Origin: Lacinutrix sp. Hel_I_90
Lineage (GTDB): Bacteria; Bacteroidota; Bacteroidia; Flavobacteriales; Flavobacteriaceae
NCBI RefSeq assembly: GCF_000934685.1
Contig: NZ_JYNQ01000001.1
Coordinates: 1,786,501-1,850,500 of the forward strand
Length of the DNA: 64,000 nucleotides
Direction of reading: 5' to 3'
Shown: one piece after another, positions 44,168 to 52,352 of the stretch
Numbering within the stretch: position 1 is the first letter of the stretch
Layout of the letters: each line of letters starts with the position of its first letter
Program-made: the position numbers and the translations under genes
Notes under the pieces: model-generated
What the model saw: the letters and a program-made list of their open reading frames with translations, nothing else
The model's database searches: none
What the model was told of the DNA's origin: nothing

Positions 44168-45321
44168 TTTTTATAGTAGCTAAAATAGGATTCAATTTGC
44201 GCCTTAGCAAAGGCATTCCCAGCTTCGCTCCAATGTCCGTCGCATGATAAAAATAAGGCTTCATATTCATCCTCGGAAAGATTTTCGGTTCGTGGTAACA
44301 AGTCTAAATAGCCTACCCCTATACTGTCACAAACAGCTTTGAGTTGTTTTCCTAACGGATTCTTACCATGTTCCCGAAAGGCTTTAATTTCCTTGAATAT
44401 GGGAATGCTATAAACCATTACAGGACGATCTCCAGCGTGTTCTTTAATAGCTTCTAACGCATAGCGCATACGATTAAATTGCTTTTCGGAGTAATTAAAA
44501 TAACTTGGTACTTGAGAAGCTGCTAACAACTTATCCTTAGGAATCGCTTGCACGTTTTTCATGGCGCGTACATAGCGATACATGATGTAGGAATGCGTGA
44601 AATTCTTTAATAATTTATTGATAAGATGTTGCTTTCCCGGTCGTGCTTTCGATTTTTGAATACTATCTGCATAATATACCAAAGCATAATCTGGATAGTT
44701 TCCGTCTAAAAAAGGTTGGTATCTATCACCGCCAACACGCAAATTAATTTCGTAATCGTCGTCAATAAAATCGTTTGAAGGTAAAATGCTCACCAAGACG
44801 GCTTCATGTGAATATTTTCGTGCTAGCGTTTTGTACAACATCATATATTGGGTTGGACCAAAATTCCCTGCCATTCCATAATTCAAATGTGGAATATCAG
44901 TTTCCTTTTCGAGTAAATTCGTCAAGCGATCTTCCAGTTGTACACCAATGCCTTCGGTAAAAGAATCGCCTAATGCGACCACTCTTTTCGTTTCTGCGTT
45001 TATTACGCGCTCTTGATCACGAAACCCCTGAGAATTAGACCTATACAACACATCAAAACAGTATTTTTTCTGTCGATACGTATCATTAGGCAAATGCAAT
45101 GTGCCAAAATTTTCGTCTAGATCAAACCAAAAATTTTGCGTATTTTGAAAGGTATAAGTTGGCAGTTCTATCTTGATTTCAGCGATTCGAATGTAAATAG
45201 CTAACACAATTTCGAGTAGAATGAATGTAATACCAAATAGTAATATTACATGTTTGATAGGTTTTAAAATATACTTTTTGAGCAAAATGTTTCTATTAAA
45301 AATTTGATAGTTTGAAAACAA
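44164..45321 (-). CDS. membrane-anchored SGNH/GDSL-fold protein (4)
   Basis: 385 residues. Transmembrane anchor (about 24-43) then the SGNH domain: VVALGDSFTEGIG (block I), LNYGMAGNFGPTQ (block II), Asn in LPSNDFID (block III), and SCDGHWSEAGN (block V). The start is doubtful: a perfect -7 motif lies over the first codon (45319-45326, minus strand), so translation may begin at TTG 45285, giving MLKKYILKPIKHV directly before the anchor. Coupled to the downstream membrane glycosyltransferase by a 4-base overlap. Confidence 0.82.
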   Translation of the reverse strand: MFSNYQIFNRNILLKKYILKPIKHVILLFGITFILLEIVLAIYIRIAEIKIELPTYTFQNTQNFWFDLDENFGTLHLPNDTYRQKKYCFDVLYRSNSQGFRDQERVINAETKRVVALGDSFTEGIGVQLEDRLTNLLEKETDIPHLNYGMAGNFGPTQYMMLYKTLARKYSHEAVLVSILPSNDFIDDDYEINLRVGGDRYQPFLDGNYPDYALVYYADSIQKSKARPGKQHLINKLLKNFTHSYIMYRYVRAMKNVQAIPKDKLLAASQVPSYFNYSEKQFNRMRYALEAIKEHAGDRPVMVYSIPIFKEIKAFREHGKNPLGKQLKAVCDSIGVGYLDLLPRTENLSEDEYEALFLSCDGHWSEAGNAFAKAQIESYFSYYKK

Positions 45322-45326
45322 ATATA
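45319..45326 (-). promoter_or_regulatory. -7 element of the SGNH-4/GT-C pair
   Basis: Minus-strand TATATTTG, an exact TAnnTTTG match. It would start transcription near 45313, inside the long open frame, which favours a TTG start at 45285. Confidence 0.4.
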
Positions 45327-45416
45327 CAGTCTCTACAATGAGATTCTTTATTCACCTCAAAAAAAATTAGAATTTCTTGATACTTCATGTATCTTTATTG
45401 CGAATTTGACACATGA

Positions 45417-46388
45417 ATGAGACAGTTAAAATTTAAAATTTTCGCCCTCGTATTGGGCCTTTTTCTTAGTGTTTTTCTAGGAGAAATTATTGCCAGAATC
45501 TACTTTTTTGGAGGTGCTGCATTTTCATATTCGCGAACAAATTCATTTGGTATTTTAGACAATTCTGGTCTATTAAAATATTCTGATGCTGACGAGTTAA
45601 AATATGAATTACTACCAAATTTAGACACTAAATACAAACTTGCCGATTTTCATACCAATGCGGAAGGTTTCCGCGATCGGAATCATGAAATGAATTCGAA
45701 GACTACTAAAATAGCCATTTTGGGCGATTCGTTTACTATGGGAACGGGTGTTTCGCAAGATGAAATGTATGTGACGCAAACAGAAAAAATTTTGAATGAA
45801 CAAGATTCAAATACCACCTATGAAGTTTTTAATTTTGGCGTTTCTGGCTATGCGCTTACAAATTATAGATTCATTTTAGAACGAAATGTGTTAAGGTATC
45901 ATCCAAATTTAGTGGTGATTGGGTTTTGCGCTTCTAACGATCATTATAAACCAGGAAAAGATTTTTCGTTGGACGATTTCACCATTAAACCTAAAAAAAA
46001 TGTATTCTGGGATTGGTATTTAAAAAAAATGCTCAGTATCAAACTCAAACCAAAAGAACTATCGCCTGTTGTATACGAAACTAAACATATACAGCATATA
46101 GACGAACAGTTTCAAAACTTTAAAAATATTTTAACTAAAAACAATAGCGAGGGCATCATTTTTTATATGGATTTGGTTTATGATCCAGTTCGCGTTGAGC
46201 ATATTCAAGCTTTAGCTAAAAAAAATAAATTAGGATTCGTTGATGCTTCCGGGTTTTTTCGGGATAAAAATCTATTTCAGTACATTGTGAACGAATTAGA
46301 TCCGCATCCAAACGGAAAAGCGAACCAAATCTTTGCAGAAAAGCTTTCAAGTTATATTTTAGCGAATAGAAACCACATATTCAACTAA
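45417..46388 (+). CDS. membrane-anchored SGNH/GDSL-fold protein (5)
   Basis: 323 residues. N-terminal hydrophobic anchor (FKIFALVLGLFLSVFLGEIIA), block I IAILGDSFTMGTG, block II NFGVSGYALTNY, block III Asn in GFCASNDHY and block V LDPHPNGKANQ. Complete catalytic set. The SFTMGTGVS form is close to the copy at 44164 (SFTEGIGVQ), suggesting a divergent duplication across the 95-base gap. It is followed after 2 bases by a radical SAM gene. Confidence 0.84.
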   Translation: MRQLKFKIFALVLGLFLSVFLGEIIARIYFFGGAAFSYSRTNSFGILDNSGLLKYSDADELKYELLPNLDTKYKLADFHTNAEGFRDRNHEMNSKTTKIAILGDSFTMGTGVSQDEMYVTQTEKILNEQDSNTTYEVFNFGVSGYALTNYRFILERNVLRYHPNLVVIGFCASNDHYKPGKDFSLDDFTIKPKKNVFWDWYLKKMLSIKLKPKELSPVVYETKHIQHIDEQFQNFKNILTKNNSEGIIFYMDLVYDPVRVEHIQALAKKNKLGFVDASGFFRDKNLFQYIVNELDPHPNGKANQIFAEKLSSYILANRNHIFN

Positions 46389-46390
46389 CC

Positions 46391-47911
46391 ATGAGAAATA
46401 AAATCATTATATTCAATCCAAGAAGTGCCAATGCAAAGCATCGCTTACCTAATACTATTATTCAAGTTGGCGCTGCGATTCATGGAAAATATGATTATAT
46501 TTTTGTAGATGGAAATATGGAAACCGATCCATGGGAAACCATTTCAGGATATTTTGCCACAGGTGAGTACAAATATTTTTGTTTGACCGTGATGCCTGGG
46601 CCACAATTAAAGCAAGCAATTCCGTACGCCAAAAAGATAAAAGAATTGCATCCCAGTGCCATCAATATTTGGGGTGGTTATTTTGCGTCGAATCAGTATC
46701 AAGCGTGTATGAACTCTGGGTATATTGACTATATAATTAGCGGCCCCGGCGATAATACTTTCCCCAAGCTGTTAGACGTTTTAGAAGGTAAAAGTGACGA
46801 AAAGCTAATGCTTATTCGAAATCTTATTTTTAAAAATGAAGAAGGCAAAATTATCCAAACGGTAAAAGAAGCGTTACTTAACCAAGATACATTACCACCA
46901 TATCCATACGAATATTTTAATACCTTTTATCCTTTGGAGAACTATTTGGCAAAGACATTTATGGGACGTAGAACGTTTGCCTATCATTCCAGTATGGGCT
47001 GTCCCTTTACCTGTTCTTTTTGTGCTGTTGTTCCCATTTATAATGCAAAATGGAAGGCAAAAGCAGCACCGACTATCTATAAAGATTTAAAATATTTTAA
47101 GGAAAAATACAATATCGACGCGGTGGAATTTCATGATAATAATTTTTTTACATCGAAAAAACGGGTGATGGAATTTTCCAAGCTTGTTATAGATGATAAT
47201 ATAGAATGGTGGGGCGAAGGTCGTATTGATACCATTAATAAATACTCGGACGAAGAATTGCATTTGATGCGAAAGGCTGGTTGCCGTATGATATTTCTGG
47301 GTGCAGAAACTGGAAACGACGAGGTGTTAAAGCAAATGAATAAGGGCGGGACACAGACCGGTAAAATGATTAAAAGTTTTGTAAAGCGCATGAAAGCTGT
47401 GGATATTATTCCTGAATTATCGTTTGTATTAGGTTTGCCTGGACCAAACGAAAAAAAGGTATATGAGCAAATTTTGTGGGACATTAATTTTATTCGAGAG
47501 ATCAAAGTGATCAACCCAGATGCAGAGATTATTATTTATCTTTATAGTCCTGTGCCAACAGAAGGTTCTGAGTTGTACAAGCAAATTACAGAGGCCGGTT
47601 TTTCCTTTCCAGAGGAATTAGAAGAATGGATTCAACCAAGCTGGGAAAAGTTCGATTTACGAAAAAACCCACTAACGCCATGGTTAAAACCTTATATGGT
47701 AGATAAGATTCAAAATTTTGAAACCGTGTTGAATGGCTATTACCCAACAGCTTCCGATTTCCGAATTAAAGGCTATAAAAAATGGGTGCTTAAATTGGTT
47801 TCTGGTTATCGTTTTAAATATGGTTGGTACAAGTTTCCATACGAGATCAAAGTATTACATAAGATTTGGAAATACCGTCAGCCAGAAATTGAAGGTTTCT
47901 ATTCAGAATAA
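46391..47911 (+). CDS. B12-binding-type radical SAM enzyme (4)
   Basis: 506 residues. B12-binding-like domain (IIIFNPRSANAKHRLPNTI, INIWGGYFASN, IISGPGDNTF), cluster cysteines C204, C208 and C211 in GCPFTCSFC, then VEFHDNNFF and MIFLGAETGNDEVLKQM. This is a third subgroup, with PGDNTF and AETGNDE rather than GEGE and AESGSQ. C-terminal 90 residues are basic and helical. It may act on a large lipid-linked substrate. The downstream NPPY methyltransferase follows after 11 bases. Confidence 0.87.
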   Translation: MRNKIIIFNPRSANAKHRLPNTIIQVGAAIHGKYDYIFVDGNMETDPWETISGYFATGEYKYFCLTVMPGPQLKQAIPYAKKIKELHPSAINIWGGYFASNQYQACMNSGYIDYIISGPGDNTFPKLLDVLEGKSDEKLMLIRNLIFKNEEGKIIQTVKEALLNQDTLPPYPYEYFNTFYPLENYLAKTFMGRRTFAYHSSMGCPFTCSFCAVVPIYNAKWKAKAAPTIYKDLKYFKEKYNIDAVEFHDNNFFTSKKRVMEFSKLVIDDNIEWWGEGRIDTINKYSDEELHLMRKAGCRMIFLGAETGNDEVLKQMNKGGTQTGKMIKSFVKRMKAVDIIPELSFVLGLPGPNEKKVYEQILWDINFIREIKVINPDAEIIIYLYSPVPTEGSELYKQITEAGFSFPEELEEWIQPSWEKFDLRKNPLTPWLKPYMVDKIQNFETVLNGYYPTASDFRIKGYKKWVLKLVSGYRFKYGWYKFPYEIKVLHKIWKYRQPEIEGFYSE

Positions 47912-47922
47912 CCACTAGAAAT

Positions 47923-48579
47923 ATGCTTAAGAAATTAAAAAAAATCATATTTCCGCTTGCAAAGTTGGTGTTTAACACCTATCATTTAAGGGAACGCAAC
48001 TATGTGTACGAAGATATTGAAGTTGCTATTTGTGCCGAAGTGTTTCCTCCGCATTTTACCATAAGCACTAAAATTCTACTCGATTATCTAAAACCCCTTA
48101 ATCTTAAAAACAAAACCTTTTTAGAACTCGGTTGCGGCTCAGGTATTATTTCACTGTTCGCGGCCTCCAAAGGCGCAAAAGTAACTGCTTCCGACATTAA
48201 TCAAATTGCGATTGATGCTTTGAAAGAAGCTTCTTTAAAGAATGAAATTGATTTACATGTCGTGTATTCTGATTTGTTTGATAATTTAGAAGAACAAACA
48301 TTTGAATATATTATTATCAATCCGCCGTACTACCCAAAAGCACCAAAAAATGACAAAGAACGTGCTTGGTTTTGCGGAGAAGATTTTGAATATTTTAAAA
48401 AATTATTCGCACAACTTTTTGAACATCTAGCACTAAATACTTGGATGATTTTATCAGAAGATTGTGAGATTGAACACATCAAACAGCTCGCTTCTAAGAA
48501 CGGATTGGCTTTTAAGTTAATGCTACAAAAAAGTGTTGTAAACGAGAAAAACTATATCTTCAGTATTCAAAAAGCCTAA
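47923..48579 (+). CDS. class I methyltransferase with NPPY motif (PrmC/RsmC-like fold)
   Basis: 218 residues. Motif I FLELGCGSGIISLFA (67-81), acidic VTASDIN (87-93) and motif IV NPPY at 133-136 (IIINPPYYPK). NPPY marks amino-group methyltransferases acting on protein glutamine or nucleic acids, but the class is also seen in small-molecule enzymes. A basic N-terminus (LKKLKKIIF) may be membrane associated. Being between a radical SAM and an acyltransferase gene, N-methylation of an amino sugar is as likely as a housekeeping target (inference). Confidence 0.8.
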   Translation: MLKKLKKIIFPLAKLVFNTYHLRERNYVYEDIEVAICAEVFPPHFTISTKILLDYLKPLNLKNKTFLELGCGSGIISLFAASKGAKVTASDINQIAIDALKEASLKNEIDLHVVYSDLFDNLEEQTFEYIIINPPYYPKAPKNDKERAWFCGEDFEYFKKLFAQLFEHLALNTWMILSEDCEIEHIKQLASKNGLAFKLMLQKSVVNEKNYIFSIQKA

Positions 48580-48584
48580 ATGAT

Positions 48585-49550
48585 TTGCAGACAAATTCCC
48601 GGAATATATTATTAGACATTTTAAAAATCGTTGTCGCGCTATTCGTAATTGCGTTGCATTGCCGCTTTTTATCTGATAAGAACGCCATTGTGTATCAAAT
48701 TTTTGGAAATGGCATTTTTAAGATTGCCATACCGCTATTCCTTTGTGTCAACGGCTTCTTTTTATTCAATGCATTTAAAAGTGACCGCATTAAAATTTGG
48801 GCAAAACGTGTTGGCATTTTATATCTCGTCTGGATGTTTATTTATAGTTATTTTTGGGTGTATTTAAATAATTTTAATCCACTAAAAATCATTCCTGTTT
48901 TACTGTTTGGTTTTAATCATTTATGGTATTTAGTGGCGCTTTTTTTTGGTGGTTTGGTATTGTATCAACTTCGTAATGCATCAAACACGGTGTTAATTAC
49001 AGGTGCTCTTTTTCTATATTTAATTGGACTCACCGTTCAATATCTGGGAGTGTTTCAGGTGTTTTCTGGACAACTACTATTGAATAAACTCGTGAATTAT
49101 CCACCATTACATCGCAATTTTTTATTTTACGCATTACCCTATTTAAGTATGGGCTATGTACTTAGACGCTCTAACTTTCACACTAATCTCAAAAAACAAA
49201 CCGTACTCATACTACTTAGTATAAGCTTGTTATTGTTGGTCGCAGACAGTTTGATTAATTATTATTTTTTACCGCAGGATCTTATCCTGAACATGAATCT
49301 TTCCTTTTTGCTATTAGGCCCTGTATTGTTAATTACGGCGTTTACATTTAAGGTTACGTCAAATCTAAATAGCAAATTATTATCTTCGTATTCCGTCGCT
49401 ATTTATTTAGTGCATCCTTTAATTATATTTCTAATTTTTAATGTCGTTACTTTGTCTGAGACCGCGTTAACTTTAGCAACAACGATATTATCTGTGATTG
49501 GAAGTTATCTCTTGATTCAGCTGAATACCAAGTTAAAATACATTTTATAA
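48585..49550 (+). CDS. acyltransferase-3 family membrane protein
   Basis: 321 residues with about 10 transmembrane segments. It begins NILLDILKIVVALFVIALHCRF, matching the OafA/NolL-type AT3 start with the conserved His in TM1; the second loop has GNGIFKIAIPLFLCVNGFF. The frame needs a TTG start at 48585, 5 bases after the previous stop; there is no in-frame ATG near it. AT3 proteins carry acyl groups across the inner membrane to glycans. The SGNH gene that follows after 12 bases could be its extracytoplasmic partner. Confidence 0.85.
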   Translation: MQTNSRNILLDILKIVVALFVIALHCRFLSDKNAIVYQIFGNGIFKIAIPLFLCVNGFFLFNAFKSDRIKIWAKRVGILYLVWMFIYSYFWVYLNNFNPLKIIPVLLFGFNHLWYLVALFFGGLVLYQLRNASNTVLITGALFLYLIGLTVQYLGVFQVFSGQLLLNKLVNYPPLHRNFLFYALPYLSMGYVLRRSNFHTNLKKQTVLILLSISLLLLVADSLINYYFLPQDLILNMNLSFLLLGPVLLITAFTFKVTSNLNSKLLSSYSVAIYLVHPLIIFLIFNVVTLSETALTLATTILSVIGSYLLIQLNTKLKYIL

Positions 49551-49562
49551 ACTCTTTTATTC

Positions 49563-50750
49563 GTGAAAAGTAAACTCAAATTCGCTTCGATTTTATTCAG
49601 AAATTTAGTAATCGTTTTTCTTTTGATAGAAATTGGACTAGGTGTTTTTTACAGTTATCATGATGAAAGTGGTATTGACGCCAATACTGAACGCCTTATT
49701 GCTTCTGGTGCATTTGGCGATTTGGATGATACAACTGTCAAAGAAATTTACAGAGAACTTCGTCAACAAGACATGCTATGGGAACCGTATTTGCACTATC
49801 GCTTCAAACCGATGAATGGCAAACATAATACGATTTATGAAAATGGGCATAGAAAAACAGTAAATTATAGCTTGAAAGACTCTGCAACAGCCTTGAAAAT
49901 ATTTTGTTTTGGTGGCTCTACGATGTATAGTGCGGGCGCAAGGGATGCCCACACCATCCCATCAGAATTATCGAAATTGATACACACTTCTTTTCCCAAT
50001 CAAAATGTAGAAATCACCAATTTTGGCTGTCATGGCTATACACGCGCTACGGAGAATATTCAATTACAACGTGAACTCACCAAAAATAACATCCCCGATA
50101 TTGTCATTTTCTACGACGGTGTAAATGAAGTCATTTCTGCACACCAAAATAATGAAGCAGGTTTACCAACAAATGCCTATAACCGTAAGAAAGAATTTAA
50201 AATTGCACACAGTTATAAGCGACGCATAAAATTAATGATTACCTCTAGCAATTTATATAGAGCGATTACGACGCTACAACTAAAAATAGCTACCAATTCA
50301 CCCTATAAGCAATTAAGTGCACGTTCAAATACATTGGCTATAGACATTGCAGGCACCTATTTGGGTTATGTGAAAATTTCAAAAAGTTTGGAAGAGACTT
50401 ACAAGTTTAAAGTCTTTAATTTTTTACAACCGGTAGTTTATTCAAAAAATAATTTAACAGAAGTAGAAAAAGGTTATTTTAAAGACCATCAGTATTATGA
50501 AAACCTCTATGACTTATCCTATGAATTGATTCGGAAAGATTCGTTGATGAAAAGCGACAGCACTTTTATTGACATTAGCGATGTATTTGATACTTCTAAC
50601 AAAACAATTTATTGCGACTTTTGCCATACAAGTGAATTGGGTAATGAACTGGTTGCTGCACGCATTTTCAAATATCTAAAACCAGAATTAACAACAACAG
50701 AAGATACTGTAAAGTTACTTAAAACTGAAAACCGCAGGAAAGAAGACTAA
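49563..50750 (+). CDS. membrane-anchored SGNH-fold protein (6), AT3 partner candidate
   Basis: 395 residues, GTG start at 49563 giving VKSKLKFASILFRNLVIVFLL, a normal anchor. Block I is CFGGSTMYSAGARD, block II TNFGCHGYTRATEN, block III Asn in DGVNEVISAH, and block V DFCHTSELGNEL. In OafB-type enzymes AT3 and SGNH domains are fused; here they are adjacent genes, suggesting a two-piece O-acyltransferase. C-terminal tail is charged and probably disordered. Convergent with the next minus-strand gene across 13 bases. Confidence 0.83.
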   Translation: MKSKLKFASILFRNLVIVFLLIEIGLGVFYSYHDESGIDANTERLIASGAFGDLDDTTVKEIYRELRQQDMLWEPYLHYRFKPMNGKHNTIYENGHRKTVNYSLKDSATALKIFCFGGSTMYSAGARDAHTIPSELSKLIHTSFPNQNVEITNFGCHGYTRATENIQLQRELTKNNIPDIVIFYDGVNEVISAHQNNEAGLPTNAYNRKKEFKIAHSYKRRIKLMITSSNLYRAITTLQLKIATNSPYKQLSARSNTLAIDIAGTYLGYVKISKSLEETYKFKVFNFLQPVVYSKNNLTEVEKGYFKDHQYYENLYDLSYELIRKDSLMKSDSTFIDISDVFDTSNKTIYCDFCHTSELGNELVAARIFKYLKPELTTTEDTVKLLKTENRRKED

Positions 50751-50763
50751 TAATACATTAATC

Positions 50764-51771
50764 TTAATTATTATTTAATGACATTTCATTGTGTAAAAAA
50801 ATGCTCAAACTAATATTTCCGTTCAAATTAATATGTGGATCATTAACAAAATACAATCTCGAATGCAATGAATCTTTTGCTTGAAAAAAGGGTAAAGGAT
50901 TAAGATGATTAACATTTTTATAGGTGCTTAAATCTTTTTTCGCTTCACTAAAAAACGGATAATCTTGGTGTTGAATAGCCGTCTTATTTTGAAACATGGC
51001 ACCCAGCGTTTTCATGTTTTCAAAATAATAATCGCTCACTTGTGCTGCATGAGGAATCCATAAGATATAGACTGTAACATCTTCAGGAACAGCATCTAAA
51101 AACGTTTTCATATGGCCTATCCAAGAGAAATAACGCTTTTTAAAATCGCCTTTTAATAGCAATGTATCGTCTAAATAATAACAATCACTTTTTAGAAAAC
51201 GTTTGGTTCGAATGTCGTAAAAATCGGTATCAAATTCTTTCTTTAACATTCCTGGAAGCCTAATTTCTTTCTTAACATTAAGAATGGCTAGGCGTTGATT
51301 TAAATAGCCTAAACTTAAAAAATGGTCTGAAGCTTCCCAATATAAATTTCTGGCAATGGAAAATTCCTCTAAATTCCATAAATGATTAACGTCAATCAAA
51401 TCATTTCCAACATATACTTGATATAAAATGGCTTTGGGATGGTGCTTTTTTATTTTTTTTTGAGCGAATGTATTTACTTGTCTAATACCAAAACCAGGAA
51501 CACTAAAATTTACAACCGAAAAATCTAGTGCGCTTTTTCGCAGCATATCCACATAGTTAATCTCTTTTGATGTTGCTGAAAACGAATCACCAAACACCAT
51601 AAGATCTATAGCCGTATCCTCAAGCTCTTCACTCGTGTTTAAGCCCTGGCTTTGAACATTATAGAAATCTATTATATTAAGTCTGTAGCAAATTTCAAAT
51701 AGAAATAACGTCACAAAAGCGATAATTACAATCTTAAAAAGCAATTTGCAGATTTTATTCAAAAAAAGCAT
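50764..51771 (-). CDS. membrane-anchored SGNH-fold protein (7), end of carbamoylation operon
   Basis: 335 residues. One transmembrane anchor near the N-terminus (LFKIVIIAFVTLFLFEIC), block I LMVFGDSFSATSKE, block II NFSVPGFGIRQ, block III Asn in YVGNDLIDV and block V VNDPHINLNGN. Complete catalytic residues. It is the last gene of a minus-strand run with a carbamoyltransferase, a SxtJ-like and a DUF5989 protein; SGNH genes are a plausible regular companion of that trio. Confidence 0.84.
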   Translation of the reverse strand: MLFLNKICKLLFKIVIIAFVTLFLFEICYRLNIIDFYNVQSQGLNTSEELEDTAIDLMVFGDSFSATSKEINYVDMLRKSALDFSVVNFSVPGFGIRQVNTFAQKKIKKHHPKAILYQVYVGNDLIDVNHLWNLEEFSIARNLYWEASDHFLSLGYLNQRLAILNVKKEIRLPGMLKKEFDTDFYDIRTKRFLKSDCYYLDDTLLLKGDFKKRYFSWIGHMKTFLDAVPEDVTVYILWIPHAAQVSDYYFENMKTLGAMFQNKTAIQHQDYPFFSEAKKDLSTYKNVNHLNPLPFFQAKDSLHSRLYFVNDPHINLNGNISLSIFLHNEMSLNNN

Positions 51772-51780
51772 TTAACTTAA

Positions 51781-51939
51781 TTAAAAGAGTGTATACACAA
51801 ATGGCGCAATAACAGAGTTCTCAGCAAAAAGAACCAATACCGTTAAAAGAACTAAAACGATGATAATTGGGATTAACCAAAACTTTTTTTGTTCTATTAA
51901 AAAAGCACCTAACTGCTTTAATGTTTCGTACTTACTCAT
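51781..51939 (-). CDS. DUF5989/SxtK-like small membrane protein, 52 residues
   Basis: Too short for most gene callers. ATG at 51937-51939, TAA at 51781-51783. Residues include FLIEQKKFWLIPIIIVLVLL, then an Ala-Glu-Asn-Ser segment and a C-terminus APFVYTLF. The FWLIP(II) start of the single helix and the APF(V/I)YTLF end are the features I associate with DUF5989 proteins, found next to SxtJ and carbamoyltransferase genes. It lies 2 bases after the SxtJ-like stop. Function unknown. Confidence 0.82.
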   Translation of the reverse strand: MSKYETLKQLGAFLIEQKKFWLIPIIIVLVLLTVLVLFAENSVIAPFVYTLF

Positions 51940-51941
51940 AA

Positions 51942-52352
51942 TTAACTTAATTTTTTGTAATCTATTTTTCTAGTCACCATTTTCCATTCGGCTTGATACG
52001 TTTTTTCTCTTCTAAAACATCTTATCATAAGAGCAATAGGTGAAAAAAGCATAAAGTAAACAACAGCCATAACTAAGAAACTCGTGATAATACCAAGAAA
52101 TTCACCAATTAACAACCATAAAAACAAAAAGGGTAAGAAAATGCGCCGTATAGTAAAAGTAAACAGTAAAATTAAAACGAGACCACTAGTAATAAAAATT
52201 TGAGTTTGATTTAATAGAAAACCATTTTTATAAATTGACAATCCTAAAGCAATAAAAAGTACCGTGGACAACAAATAGCCAAACTCCTTTTGTTTATTTG
52301 AGAACCTACTGGTTATTAGCGTCTTTATTAAAGTAGTTTTAATCCAACTCAT
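51942..52352 (-). CDS. SxtJ-like membrane protein
   Basis: 136 residues, with three to four transmembrane helices (about 27-43, 48-65 and 70-110) and a soluble C-terminus with YQAEWKMVTRKIDYKKLS. The final 'tYW/aeW' segment and the position directly after a carbamoyltransferase (14-base overlap) match SxtJ-family proteins. SxtJ was named from saxitoxin clusters, where its function is not established; it may help carbamoyl transfer at the membrane. Family call by motif and context. Confidence 0.75.
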   Translation of the reverse strand: MSWIKTTLIKTLITSRFSNKQKEFGYLLSTVLFIALGLSIYKNGFLLNQTQIFITSGLVLILLFTFTIRRIFLPFLFLWLLIGEFLGIITSFLVMAVVYFMLFSPIALMIRCFRREKTYQAEWKMVTRKIDYKKLS

